A DNA stretch of 64,000 bases, taken from positions 1-64,000 of the forward strand of contig DATKDI010000055.1 of the NCBI GenBank assembly GCA_035512775.1, in the 5' to 3' direction. This document shows, in pieces, positions 44,769 to 52,894 of the stretch (the stretch's first letter is position 1; each line of letters starts with the position of its first letter). Made by a program: the position numbers and the translations under genes. Source of the DNA: JAJNBA01 sp035512775 (lineage in GTDB: Bacteria > Actinomycetota > UBA4738 > HRBIN12). The notes under the pieces were generated by a model, which was not told where the DNA came from, ran no database searches, and was given only the letters and a program-made list of their open reading frames with translations.

Positions 44769-44775
44769 GCCGCCC

Positions 44776-45282
44776 ATGAACGACGACCTCGTGCGACGGA
44801 TGGTGACCGCGTCGGAACTCCACGGGGACTTCGTGCTCTCGAGCGGGCAACGATCCTCGGTGTACTTCGACAAGTTCCGGTTCCTGACCGACCCTGACCT
44901 TCTTCGGGACGTGGCGAAGGCCACCGCATCCCTGCTACCGCCGGGCGTCACCACCCTCGGGGCGCCCGAAGGCGCTGCGATGCTGCTGGTCGCGGCCGTG
45001 TCGTTGGAGACCGGCCTCCCGGTGACCGTCGTCCGCAAGCGGTCGAAGGAGTACGGCACCAGGGCGCAGGTCGAGGGGACGGTCGAGCCTGGCGCCCGCG
45101 TCGCCTTGATCGAGGACGTCTCGACGACCGGGCACCAGGTGCGGCGGGCGGCGGAGATCCTGGAAGCCGCCGGGGCGGAGATCGTCACGATCGTCCTGGC
45201 CATCGATCGCGGCGGCGCGGACCATCTTCGTGAGGCGGGGTACACGGTCGAGGCCGTGGCGGTGCTCAGACCGGAAGGCTAG
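44776..45282 (+). CDS. pyrE: Orotate phosphoribosyltransferase
   Basis: 168 residues. Joins orotate and PRPP to OMP, the step after PyrD. PRPP motif VALIEDVSTTGHQ (about 109-121) and the flexible loop VRKRSKEYGTRAQVEG are present. Divergent from pyrD with only 19 nt between start codons. Confidence 0.95.
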   Translation: MNDDLVRRMVTASELHGDFVLSSGQRSSVYFDKFRFLTDPDLLRDVAKATASLLPPGVTTLGAPEGAAMLLVAAVSLETGLPVTVVRKRSKEYGTRAQVEGTVEPGARVALIEDVSTTGHQVRRAAEILEAAGAEIVTIVLAIDRGGADHLREAGYTVEAVAVLRPEG

Positions 45283-45285
45283 AGG

Positions 45286-45999
45286 TCAGCGCTCGCAGCG
45301 CCAGACGCGCAGCCGCCACAGCCACCGAGAGCCGCGCTTGTGGAGGTTCAGGAGCCCCTCCTTCATCAATCGCGCGGCCGCGAGCGACTTCCCCACGACG
45401 TCGGGGAGCGGGAAGTCCCGTTCGATGACCGCCTGCATCCGTTCGCCGAATATCTCTCGCGCCTTCGCGAGGATCGTCCGTTCGTCCTGGATCGTGCCGG
45501 TGGGCAGGTAGAGATGTCCGCCTTGTTTCAGTGTGTCGCCGATCGACTCCAACATCGCCGTCGGGAGCTCCGCGCCGGTCGGACCGCCGGCCCTCCCGTC
45601 GGGGAACCATCCGGCCACCTGCGCGATCTCGTCGGGGATCCCGGAGACGTCGCCGATCACGACGTCGGCCCGAAGTTCACGGACTGGATCGAGGAGGCTG
45701 CCCACCCGGAACTCGCAGGTCCCTTCCAGCCCCAACCGCTTGGCGTTCTGGCGCGCGATCTCCACGGCTTCCTCGGAGATGTCGCAGCCGATCACCCGGT
45801 GGGCACCGAGCCGTGCCGCCACGAACGACAGCACGCCGGAACCGCATCCCACGTCGATGACGGTGTCCTCGGGTCTCAGTTCCAAGGCCTCGGCGATCGT
45901 TTTGCTCGTGTGGGTCGGCGCGAAAACGCCGGGATTCACCCGGAACTCGAACGGGCCGGTCCGTCCCGTCCATCGGATCTGTTCGATGGCCTCACTCAT
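45286..45999 (-). CDS. SAM-dependent methyltransferase
   Basis: 237 residues. Class I methyltransferase with motif I VIDVGCGSGVLSFVAA (about 48-63), acidic end of beta-2 (IGCDIS) and a GDVSG motif IV where NPPY-type enzymes have Asn-Pro-Pro-Tyr. Resembles small PrmA/HemK-like enzymes, but the target is not clear. ATG at 45999 lies 8 nt after a TAGCCT box. Confidence 0.82.
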   Translation of the reverse strand: MSEAIEQIRWTGRTGPFEFRVNPGVFAPTHTSKTIAEALELRPEDTVIDVGCGSGVLSFVAARLGAHRVIGCDISEEAVEIARQNAKRLGLEGTCEFRVGSLLDPVRELRADVVIGDVSGIPDEIAQVAGWFPDGRAGGPTGAELPTAMLESIGDTLKQGGHLYLPTGTIQDERTILAKAREIFGERMQAVIERDFPLPDVVGKSLAAARLMKEGLLNLHKRGSRWLWRLRVWRCER

Positions 46000-46007
46000 G
46001 CGCTGGA

Positions 46008-46013
46008 AGGCTA
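46008..46013 (-). promoter_or_regulatory. -10 box TAGCCT fused to the DUF309 gene stop codon
   Basis: The TAG stop of the upstream DUF309 gene (46013-46011) is the first half of TAGCCT, which ends 8 nt before the methyltransferase ATG. Confidence 0.5.
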
Positions 46014-46529
46014 CAACGCAAGAGGCGCCACCGTCGCTGACGCTCCGGGAACGAGCTCACCACGCTCCACCGCGTCCGCATCCTTCTCGAGGCGCGCCGC
46101 GAGCATCTTGGTGTGGACGTCCCTGCTGCCCTCGTCGTACGGCGCGATCCGTATGGCGGCGCGTCGGAGCAACGTCTCCGCCCCATGCGCGTTGCCCCGC
46201 AGGAGATGCACGTAGCCCGCACCCATCTGAGACAGCCCCTTGAACAGCTCAGCCTCATCGGTATCTCGAGCCTGCTTCCAGGCCGTCTCCCACGCCTCGT
46301 GGGCCGCGAACCACCGTCCCGCGCGCGCGTGCCCCTTGCCGAGTTCGTGGTTCTCGTCCAGGCTCAACGAGTCGAAGTCCTCGAGCACGATCTCGCTCTC
46401 GGATCCCCACGGGAGCGGACGCCCGAGACGATCCCTTGGTCGCTCGGGCTTGCTCCGTGTCTCGGTGGGCTTCCCGGTCTTGCCCGATGCCTCTTCCCTC
46501 GTCTTCGGCCGTGCGGCTTCGTCGGGCAC
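46011..46529 (-). CDS. DUF309 family protein
   Basis: 172 residues. A basic, Lys/Pro/Arg-rich leader (1-45) precedes the helical DUF309 domain, recognisable by HARAGRWFAAHEAWETAWK and LSQMGAGYVHLLRGNAHGAETLLRRA. The fold is TPR-like; function is not established. GTG at 46529, 6 nt after a TAGCAT box. Confidence 0.85.
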   Translation of the reverse strand: MPDEAARPKTREEASGKTGKPTETRSKPERPRDRLGRPLPWGSESEIVLEDFDSLSLDENHELGKGHARAGRWFAAHEAWETAWKQARDTDEAELFKGLSQMGAGYVHLLRGNAHGAETLLRRAAIRIAPYDEGSRDVHTKMLAARLEKDADAVERGELVPGASATVAPLAL

Positions 46530-46535
46530 GCGAGC

Positions 46536-46541
46536 ATGCTA
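46536..46541 (-). promoter_or_regulatory. -10 box TAGCAT fused to the permease stop codon
   Basis: The TAG stop of the AI-2E-type permease gene (46541-46539) forms the first half of TAGCAT, which ends 6 nt before the DUF309 gene GTG. Confidence 0.5.
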
Positions 46542-47798
46542 CCCGCGTGACTTCGGCCGCAAGCGCTCCTGGAGTCGGCTGATCATCCGCTTGCGAGCCC
46601 TCGCTCTCGCCTTGGCATCCTCCTCGGCTTCGGCCTCTGCGCGTTCGTGCTCCTCGAGCGTCTCCTGCGCCGCTTCGTCACCTTCGGCGACCCGGTCGCG
46701 CAGGAAGAGCTCCACCAGGATGACCTTGATGGTGGCCGCGGCGGGCAGTGCCAGCACCGCGCCGGCGAATCCGGCGAGGGAGCCGAACACCAACGTGGAG
46801 ATGACCACCGCCACCGGCGACAGATTGACGGCGTTCTTCATGATCCGCGGCTGGATCACGTAGTTCTCGACCTGCTGATACACGATGAAGTAGATGAGGA
46901 TCAGGACGCCGGTGAGGGGGGACTGGAAGTAGCCGACGATCACCGCCGGGGCGGCCCCGATGTAGGCACCGACCGCGGGGATGAGCCCGAGGAGCCCGGA
47001 GAACACGGCGAGCGGCACGGCGAACGGGATCCCGAGGCCGATCAAGCCGAGGATCGAGAAGAACACGAGCGCGGAGGTCCCGGCGATCGACGCCGTCGTC
47101 AGGATCCCGGCGACGTACGCGCCGATCCTCGAGGTCGCCTGATCCATCACAGCCTCGGCGCGGTCACGCATCCCGGGCGCGAACCAGATCGCCGCGGTGC
47201 GGCGCATCCGCGGGAGCGACAACATGAAGTAGATCGTGAGGATCGTGACCGTGAGGACGTTGAAGATCTGGCTCCCGACCTTGCCGGCGACGCCGACGAT
47301 CGTCCCGAACGAGTTCGTGATCTGCTTCGGGAGGTCCTCCACGAATTTCTGGAGCTTGTCGGCGACATCGTTCTCTTGGAAGTACCGCCCCAAGGCGTCG
47401 TCCCGCCTGGACAGGCGCTCGACGTAGCCGGGGATGTCGTCGGCGAGCTCCCCCACCTGGGTGACGAGCGGCGGGATGACCAGCCAGGCGAACATGATCA
47501 GGATGGCGAGGACCGCCAGGAAGATCAGCGTCACCGCTCGACCTCGGCTCCTCCCGCGCCGTTCGATGAAACGAACGGCTGGATCCAGCCCGATCGCCAG
47601 CACGGCGGCCATCAGCACGAGGATCACGATGTTGATCACCGACCACAGCGCGACGAGGACCGCTGAGACGGCAGCGATGGTGAGCAGCACGCGAACCCAG
47701 TAGGACATGGGTGGCCAGCGGCGCCGCCAGCCGTCGATCCCCGGCTCCTCGGGGGGAGCAGGTGTCGCGTCGGAAGGAGCGGTGCCGGTCTCCGTCAC
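46539..47798 (-). CDS. AI-2E family permease-like membrane protein
   Basis: 419 residues. About eight membrane helices with the family pattern: an N-terminal pair, a long helical cytoplasmic domain (around 95-200) containing IPGYVERLSR, then GLLGLIPAVGAYIGAAPAVIVG and the C-terminal IQPRIMKNAVNLSPVAVVIS. Members export autoinducer-2, sodium/protons or other solutes; specificity unknown. A charged Glu/Arg/Ala tail of about 55 residues follows the last helix. GTG at 47798; the frame further upstream is antisense to the flavoenzyme gene. Confidence 0.9.
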   Translation of the reverse strand: MTETGTAPSDATPAPPEEPGIDGWRRRWPPMSYWVRVLLTIAAVSAVLVALWSVINIVILVLMAAVLAIGLDPAVRFIERRGRSRGRAVTLIFLAVLAILIMFAWLVIPPLVTQVGELADDIPGYVERLSRRDDALGRYFQENDVADKLQKFVEDLPKQITNSFGTIVGVAGKVGSQIFNVLTVTILTIYFMLSLPRMRRTAAIWFAPGMRDRAEAVMDQATSRIGAYVAGILTTASIAGTSALVFFSILGLIGLGIPFAVPLAVFSGLLGLIPAVGAYIGAAPAVIVGYFQSPLTGVLILIYFIVYQQVENYVIQPRIMKNAVNLSPVAVVISTLVFGSLAGFAGAVLALPAAATIKVILVELFLRDRVAEGDEAAQETLEEHERAEAEAEEDAKARARARKRMISRLQERLRPKSRG

Positions 47799-47848
47799 GG
47801 CCCGAGTCTCGCCGCCCCGGGACCGGATGCCAACACCCGCGCACCCGG

Positions 47849-47854
47849 TACGCT
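47849..47854 (+). promoter_or_regulatory. -10 box TACGCT before the flavoenzyme gene
   Basis: TACGCT ends 10 nt before the GTG at 47865; no Shine-Dalgarno sequence is visible, so a near-leaderless transcript is likely. Confidence 0.45.
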
Positions 47855-47864
47855 CCGCGACGTC

Positions 47865-48971
47865 GTGGAGCGACCGGACGTGGTGATCGTGGGCGGCGGC
47901 GTGATGGGAACGGCGGCCGCGCGAGCGCTCGCCTCGCGCGGGCGCGCGGTGGTCCTGCTCGAACGGTTCACGATCGGTCATGGCAGCGGCAGCTCGGGAG
48001 GGCCGACCCGGAACTTCCGGCTCACTTACCACGACCCCGTCTACGTCCGGATGGCACGGGAGGCGCTCGCACGGTGGCGCCGTCTCGAATCCGAAACAGG
48101 CGTCGAGCTCCTTCGGGTCGTGGGCGGGCTCGACGTCGGCGAGGCGACCGACCTGTCGGCCGCCGCGCTCGAGGCTGCCGGGGAGTCCTTCGAGCGACCG
48201 TCGGGGCCCGAGGTCGCTGAGCGCTGGCCTGCCCTGCGCTTCGACAGGGCGGCGGCGTTCGTCTACCAGTCGGAGGGGGCGATCCTCCGGGCGGACGAAG
48301 CGATCGGGGCGCAGGCGCGACTTGCCCGTGAGACGGGCGCGGAGCTCCGCGAGCGCACGGTGGTCGACGCCCTCCGTCCCGTGGGGGACGGTGTCGAGAT
48401 CGTCACGGACGGCGAGGTGATCCGGGCGCCGGTCGCGATCGTGGCCGCCGGTGCCTGGGCAGCCCCGTTGCTCGAGGACGCGGGCATCCACCTGTCCCTG
48501 CGCCCGACGCTGGAACAGTCGACCCACTTCGACGCGGGCGAGGAGGCATCGTCGATCCCGACGGTCATCGATTGGGACTCCTCTCCGCAGCAGCCCCCGT
48601 ACCTGGTCCCGAACCCGTTCAGTGGGGAGATCAAAGCCGGCGCACACCTGTCCGGGCCCGTCATCGACCCGGACGCTCGGTCGTTCGAGCCGGACGCAGA
48701 CCGAGAAGCCCAGACCGTCATGTGGGTCGGCGAGCACGTCGTGTCACGGCCGCCGCTCCTTCGAACTGAGACGTGCCTCTACACGACCACGCCCGACGAG
48801 GACTTCGTGATCGACCGGACCGGGCCGCTGGTGATCGGATCACCCTGCAGCGGCCACGGCTTCAAGTTCGCCCCGCTGATCGGAGAGGTGCTCGCCGACC
48901 TGGCAACGCGGGAGCAGCCGCCGGTCCCGCTCGACCTGTTCCGGATGGATCGGCCCGGCATCCGCGTCTGA
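47865..48971 (+). CDS. Monomeric sarcosine oxidase / N-methyltryptophan oxidase-like flavoprotein
   Basis: 368 residues. FAD-binding GxGxxG (VIVGGGVMGTAAA) at the N-terminus, and the family C-terminal signature SGHGFKFAPLIGEVLADLA. The Cys in TCLYTTTPDEDF matches the residue that binds FAD covalently in monomeric sarcosine oxidase. Probably oxidises an N-methyl amino acid or secondary amine with oxygen, producing hydrogen peroxide. Stands alone between divergent and convergent neighbours. Confidence 0.88.
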   Translation: MERPDVVIVGGGVMGTAAARALASRGRAVVLLERFTIGHGSGSSGGPTRNFRLTYHDPVYVRMAREALARWRRLESETGVELLRVVGGLDVGEATDLSAAALEAAGESFERPSGPEVAERWPALRFDRAAAFVYQSEGAILRADEAIGAQARLARETGAELRERTVVDALRPVGDGVEIVTDGEVIRAPVAIVAAGAWAAPLLEDAGIHLSLRPTLEQSTHFDAGEEASSIPTVIDWDSSPQQPPYLVPNPFSGEIKAGAHLSGPVIDPDARSFEPDADREAQTVMWVGEHVVSRPPLLRTETCLYTTTPDEDFVIDRTGPLVIGSPCSGHGFKFAPLIGEVLADLATREQPPVPLDLFRMDRPGIRV

Positions 48972-48978
48972 CCGGGAC

Positions 48979-49413
48979 TCAGGCTCCCTCATCGACGGTT
49001 TCCAGGAGCATCTCGAGGGCTTCCCGGAGCCCCTCGTACCGCCGGCCACCGAGGGCGCGTCTGGCTCGCGCCTCGACGGCGGCGACCGCCCGGCGGCACT
49101 CGGCCGCGAACGTGCGACCGCGCGCCGTCAGCCGAACCACCTTCGCTCGGCCGTCCTCGGGGTCGGGAGTCCGCCGGACGAGGCCTCGAACCTCGAGCTC
49201 GTCGACCACCACCATCATGGCCTGCTTGGTGACGCCCGCTCGTCGGGCGAGCTCGGTCAGCCGCGTCCCGTAGCGGCGGTCCACGTTGAGCACGAGGGCC
49301 GCCTGGGAGGCGCGCAGCTCCGGCCAGCCCCGCTCCTCGAGCTCCACGACCAGGTCAACCGCGAACCCGCGGTGCGCGGCGAGCAGGAGACGACCGAGCT
49401 GTGGTTCCGTCAC
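48979..49413 (-). CDS. MarR family transcriptional regulator
   Basis: 144 residues. Winged helix with TRLTELARRAGVTKQAMMVVVDELEVRGLVRRTPDPEDGRAKVVRLT (recognition helix near VTKQAMMVVV; wing DPEDGR) flanked by dimerisation helices. Convergent with the flavoenzyme and divergent from the GNAT gene, either of which it could control. No convincing palindrome was found in the 81-nt divergent gap. Confidence 0.92.
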   Translation of the reverse strand: MTEPQLGRLLLAAHRGFAVDLVVELEERGWPELRASQAALVLNVDRRYGTRLTELARRAGVTKQAMMVVVDELEVRGLVRRTPDPEDGRAKVVRLTARGRTFAAECRRAVAAVEARARRALGGRRYEGLREALEMLLETVDEGA

Positions 49414-49481
49414 CCTTCCATCCTGCCCGCCGGTGATGAGAAGTCAATGAACCTGACCGTCAGCATCCGAAGCGGCTCCGC

Positions 49482-49487
49482 TAGCCT
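49482..49487 (+). promoter_or_regulatory. -10 box TAGCCT setting the GNAT start
   Basis: TAGCCT ends 7 nt before the GTG at 49495. This supports that start over an in-frame codon 41 codons earlier, which would overlap the divergent MarR gene. Confidence 0.5.
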
Positions 49488-49494
49488 TCCGCGG

Positions 49495-50043
49495 GTGGAG
49501 GTTCGGGAAGCGATCGCGGACGAGCACGCCGCTGCGGGGCACGTGACGGCCGAGGCCTATCGCGAGTTCGTGCGCCCGGGCGACGATGATTGGGAGCGAT
49601 ACCTCCTCCGGATCGCGGACGTCGCCTCACGCGCCGATCAGACGACCATCCTCGTCGCGATCGATGATGGACGCGTCGTGGGCTCGTTGACGCTCGAGAT
49701 CGATGGTCGGGTGCGGGACGACGAGGACGACGAGGACGACGAACAGCGGCCGCTCGAACCGGAGGAAGCCCACATCCGGATGCTCGGCGTCGATCCGGCC
49801 GCGCGGACCCGCGGCATCGCGCGAGCCCTGATGGCGGAGTCGGAGGCGCGGGCCCGCGCGGCCGGCAAGACGTTCATGACGCTGAACACCACGCATCGGA
49901 TGAAGGCCGCGCAGGCGATGTACGAGCGACTGGGCTACGAGCGCACCCCGGACATCGTGTTCCCGGACGGGTTCGTCCTGCTCGGCTACACGAAACAGCT
50001 CTCGGATTCCGCCCGCGAGTGGCGGGGGAACGAGGGGGCATGA
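49495..50043 (+). CDS. GNAT family N-acetyltransferase
   Basis: 182 residues. Motif A DPAARTRGIARALM with the acetyl-CoA loop, and the C-terminal AAQAMYERLGYERTPD. A run of Asp/Glu (DDEDDEDDE, about residue 78) from repeated GACGACGAG codons interrupts beta-3/beta-4. Substrate unknown. Start chosen from the -10 box and because the upstream residues do not belong to the fold. Its stop overlaps a tiny lipoprotein gene. Confidence 0.86.
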   Translation: MEVREAIADEHAAAGHVTAEAYREFVRPGDDDWERYLLRIADVASRADQTTILVAIDDGRVVGSLTLEIDGRVRDDEDDEDDEQRPLEPEEAHIRMLGVDPAARTRGIARALMAESEARARAAGKTFMTLNTTHRMKAAQAMYERLGYERTPDIVFPDGFVLLGYTKQLSDSAREWRGNEGA

Positions 50044-50144
50044 GACGTCCTGGCAGCGGACCGTGGATGTTCTGGCTCTTGCTCGCCATGGTCGCGCTGG
50101 CCCTGCTCCTGGTCGCCTGTCCCGGCGGGGGCGGCGGTTACTAG
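50040..50144 (+). CDS. Tiny putative lipoprotein (34 residues)
   Basis: ATG overlaps the GNAT stop (ATGA) and is preceded by GAGGGGG. The product has a basic N-terminus (MRRPGSG), one hydrophobic helix (WMFWLLLAMVALALLLVA) and a lipobox LVAC, leaving a mature part of only CPGGGGGY. It reads as a lipoprotein signal peptide with almost no protein behind it. No family recognised. Support is the coupling, ribosome-binding site and clean signal-peptide logic. Confidence 0.6.
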   Translation: MRRPGSGPWMFWLLLAMVALALLLVACPGGGGGY

Positions 50145-50170
50145 GCGCCGGAACCGGACGAGACCGCCGA

Positions 50171-52144
50171 TCAGCCTTCGGTGCGCACGACCTCACCGGA
50201 GGCGAGGATCACGCCGTCCTCGTACTCAGCCTGCACCTGGCCGCCGCGGAACTGCTGTTCGTAGACCTTCGCGTACAGCCCGCCCCGCTTCAGCAGGTTC
50301 TCGTGCGTCCCCTGCTCGACGATCCTCCCCCGGTCCAAGACGAAGATCACGTCGGCCGACAAGATCGTGGAGAGGCGATGCGCGATGGCGATCGTCGTCC
50401 GGCCCTTCATCAGCGGTTCCAGCGCCGACTGCACCAGGCGCTCGGAGGTCGTGTCCAATGACGACGTGGCCTCGTCCAGGATCAGGATCTTGGGATCCTT
50501 CAGGACCACGCGAGCGATCGCGAGGCGCTGTTTCTCTCCGCCGGAGAGCTTGTAGCCGCGCTCCCCGACGACGGTGTCATAGCCCTCGGGCAGCTCCGTG
50601 ATCCGGTCGTGGATGTTCGCCGCCCGCGCCGCCGCGATCATCTCCTCGTCGGTCGCGTCCGGCTTGCCGTACAGGAGGTTCCGACGGACCGTGTCGTGGA
50701 ACAGATACGTCTCCTGCGTGACCACGCCGATCGCTTCACCCAATGACTCGAGCTTGATCTTCCGGACGTCGAGGCCGTCGATCTCGACGCTTCCCTCCTG
50801 CACGTCGTAGAGGCGAGGCACCAGATATGTGACCGTCGTCTTCCCGGCGCCGGACGGGCCGACCAGTGCGGCGAGCTGACCCGGTCGGATGTCCAGGTCC
50901 ATGTCTTCGAGCGTCCACTCCCGCGGCAGGGGATCGTCGTCGCCGAGCGTCGGTGCATCCGGCGACACGGGGATGCCTTCCGTCATGTGTTCGGCGGGCG
51001 GCTCCTCGTACCGGAAGCGGACATCCCGCAGTCGCACGTGGCCCGTCACGTGCTCGATCGACACGGCATCCGGTGCATCCTGGATCTCGTGCGGCAGGTC
51101 CAGGTACTCGAAGATCCGGTCGAACAGCGCGAGCGAGGACTGCACCTCGGTCGACACCTGCAGCATCGACCCGATCGGGAAGAAGAGCCGGGACTGGAGC
51201 GTGGTGAACCCCACGAGCATGCCCGACCTGATCACGTCGAAGCCCGCGTCCGCGTTCACCCAGCCCGCGACCAGGTAGACGAGGGCAGGTGTGATCGAGA
51301 AGAACGTGCCCACGAGCGCGAAGAACGACCGGCCGATCATCGTCTGGCGGAGCAGGAATCCGGTCAGCCGTTCGTTCTCCCCCCGGAACCTGCCGATCTC
51401 GAACTGCTGGCGTCCGAACGCCTTCGACAGCAGGATCCCGCTCACACTGAGCGTTTCCTCCGTGATGGTGGTCATATCCGCGAGGGTTCGCTGCGTGTTG
51501 GTCGCGACCTCTCGCCGTGCCCGGCCGACCTTCACGGTGAGCCACAGGAACAACGGCATCAGCAGGAGCGACAGGATCGTCAGCGGGATCGAGATCAGGA
51601 GCATCGCGATGATCGTGCTGATGATCGTCACCACGTTCGAGAGCACCGTGGACGCGGTGTCGGTCACGACCGACTGCACGCCACCCACGTCGTTCGCGAG
51701 CCTCGACTGGATCTCCCCGGTCCGTGTCGTCGTGAAGAATCGCAGCGGCATCCCCTGCAGATGCTCGTAGAGCTTGTTCCGGATGTCCTGCATCACGTTC
51801 AGGCCGACGAGGTTCGTGAGGTAGGTCTGCCCGATCCCGATGATGCTCGTCACGACCGGGACGGCGATCATGATCCCGACGTAGAGGTAGAGCAGCGGGA
51901 GGTTCGGGCACGGCTGCCCTTGGCAGACGCCGTTGTCACCGAAGAGCGCCCGGTCGAAGACCAGCACGATCATCAGTGGGTTGATGACGCCGAGCCCGGA
52001 CGTGAGACCGATGAGCAGGCCGACCAGACCGACCTTGCCCTTGTACGGACGGAACGTCCCGATCACGCGACGGACCGTCGCGCGATCGACCTTCCGGTGA
52101 TCTTCGTCGGCCGGAGGGACGCGGAAGAAGCCGTGACGACCCAT
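50171..52144 (-). CDS. ABC exporter, fused membrane and ATPase domains
   Basis: 657 residues. Six membrane helices (about 35-330) followed by a nucleotide-binding domain with GPSGAGKTT, LSGGEKQR and ILILDEATSSLD. About 25 extra residues rich in Pro, Asp and Glu (EGIPVSPDAPTLGDDDPLP) are inserted between the first strands of the ATPase domain. Type IV exporter of the MsbA/LmrA group; probably a homodimer exporting lipids or drugs. ATG is preceded at 6 nt by TATGCT. Confidence 0.93.
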   Translation of the reverse strand: MGRHGFFRVPPADEDHRKVDRATVRRVIGTFRPYKGKVGLVGLLIGLTSGLGVINPLMIVLVFDRALFGDNGVCQGQPCPNLPLLYLYVGIMIAVPVVTSIIGIGQTYLTNLVGLNVMQDIRNKLYEHLQGMPLRFFTTTRTGEIQSRLANDVGGVQSVVTDTASTVLSNVVTIISTIIAMLLISIPLTILSLLLMPLFLWLTVKVGRARREVATNTQRTLADMTTITEETLSVSGILLSKAFGRQQFEIGRFRGENERLTGFLLRQTMIGRSFFALVGTFFSITPALVYLVAGWVNADAGFDVIRSGMLVGFTTLQSRLFFPIGSMLQVSTEVQSSLALFDRIFEYLDLPHEIQDAPDAVSIEHVTGHVRLRDVRFRYEEPPAEHMTEGIPVSPDAPTLGDDDPLPREWTLEDMDLDIRPGQLAALVGPSGAGKTTVTYLVPRLYDVQEGSVEIDGLDVRKIKLESLGEAIGVVTQETYLFHDTVRRNLLYGKPDATDEEMIAAARAANIHDRITELPEGYDTVVGERGYKLSGGEKQRLAIARVVLKDPKILILDEATSSLDTTSERLVQSALEPLMKGRTTIAIAHRLSTILSADVIFVLDRGRIVEQGTHENLLKRGGLYAKVYEQQFRGGQVQAEYEDGVILASGEVVRTEG

Positions 52145-52150
52145 CGAGCG

Positions 52151-52156
52151 AGCATA
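52151..52156 (-). promoter_or_regulatory. -10 box TATGCT for the ABC exporter
   Basis: TATGCT ends 6 nt before the ATG at 52144 and begins two bases after the terminator stem of the upstream RTX gene, so terminator T run and promoter are fused. Confidence 0.55.
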
Positions 52157-52158
52157 AA

Positions 52159-52187
52159 GGGGGCGGCGGGCTACGCCCGCCGCCCCC
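52159..52187 (-). terminator. 13-bp terminator after the RTX gene
   Basis: Perfect stem GGGGGCGGCGGGC/GCCCGCCGCCCCC with a 3-nt loop, 19 nt after the RTX stop, followed on the minus strand by TTTATGCT. A good intrinsic terminator. Confidence 0.75.
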
Positions 52188-52206
52188 TGTTACCTATGGG
52201 GCGCTG

Positions 52207-52785
52207 CTACTCGGCGAAGCAGGGACTTTCGATCTCGGCGCTGAAATACGCGTCGCCGTCATCGATGAAGTAGCGGTCGGTTCCGGGGCCGCCTCGAACA
52301 GTGTCGGTCCCGAGCCCGTCGACAGTCGCGAGGCAGGCGTCGTTGCCGGGCCCGCCGTAGACGACGTCGACTCCGGCGGCGCCCCCGTACAGGGTGGAAT
52401 CGCCCGTCTCACCACCGTAGATGCGATCGTCCCCCCTGCCACCGTCGGCGTCGTCCGCCCCGCGCGCACCCCGCATCACGTCGTTCCCGGGGCCTCCGAT
52501 CATCGTGTCGCGCCCCTGGGACCCGAGGAGCCGATCGTCTCCGGCCCCGCCGCTGAGGAAGTCGTGGCCCGGTCCGCCCCGGAGGATGTCGTTCCCGGCG
52601 AATCCTCTGAGCTCGTCATCGCCTCCGAACCCGCACAGCACGTCGTCGCCCGGGGTCCCGTTCATCACGTCGTCACCCTGCGTTCCCGTCTGCGTGCAGG
52701 GCGCCGCCCCCATCGACGGAAGCCCCCAGAGGAGCAGAGACGCGCTTCCCAGTCCGAGCAACGCAACCAACCGAGCGATCCGCAT
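52207..52785 (-). CDS. Secreted RTX-type calcium-binding repeat protein
   Basis: 192 residues. Signal peptide (1-31, cleaved after MGAA), then about eight nonapeptide units of the GGxGxDxL type (for example GGPGHDFLSGGAGDDRL) forming a calcium-loaded beta-roll, and a short C-terminal cap with two Cys (C156 region and near the end). No enzymatic domain. ATG 52785; a promoter TTGACC-N18-TACGGT lies about 45 nt upstream. Role unknown; such proteins may be adhesins or structural surface proteins. Confidence 0.85.
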   Translation of the reverse strand: MRIARLVALLGLGSASLLLWGLPSMGAAPCTQTGTQGDDVMNGTPGDDVLCGFGGDDELRGFAGNDILRGGPGHDFLSGGAGDDRLLGSQGRDTMIGGPGNDVMRGARGADDADGGRGDDRIYGGETGDSTLYGGAAGVDVVYGGPGNDACLATVDGLGTDTVRGGPGTDRYFIDDGDAYFSAEIESPCFAE

Positions 52786-52830
52786 GCTGCATCTGCTTCC
52801 GTGCGACCTTGTCCCAGATGACCTGCCCCG

Positions 52831-52860
52831 ACCGTAGCCGCGGTTGTGTGCAACGGTCAA
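52831..52860 (-). promoter_or_regulatory. RTX gene promoter (TTGACC-N18-TACGGT)
   Basis: TTGACC (52860-52855) and TACGGT (52836-52831) are 18 nt apart. Unlike most promoters here the start codon is about 45 nt downstream, leaving a normal leader with GGAAGC before the ATG. Confidence 0.5.
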
Positions 52861-52894
52861 CCACCCTCGAGTCTCTTCCTCGCGACGACGAGGA

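Noticed and set aside
47799..48737. Upstream extension of the AI-2E-type permease frame
   Set aside because: Antisense to the flavoenzyme gene, which has full FAD motifs.
49372..49494. Earlier start for the second GNAT protein
   Set aside because: The extra residues do not belong to the GNAT fold and overlap the divergent MarR gene; a -10 box lies directly before the GTG at 49495.
49414..49494. MarR operator in the divergent gap
   Set aside because: No inverted repeat longer than a few bases was found.
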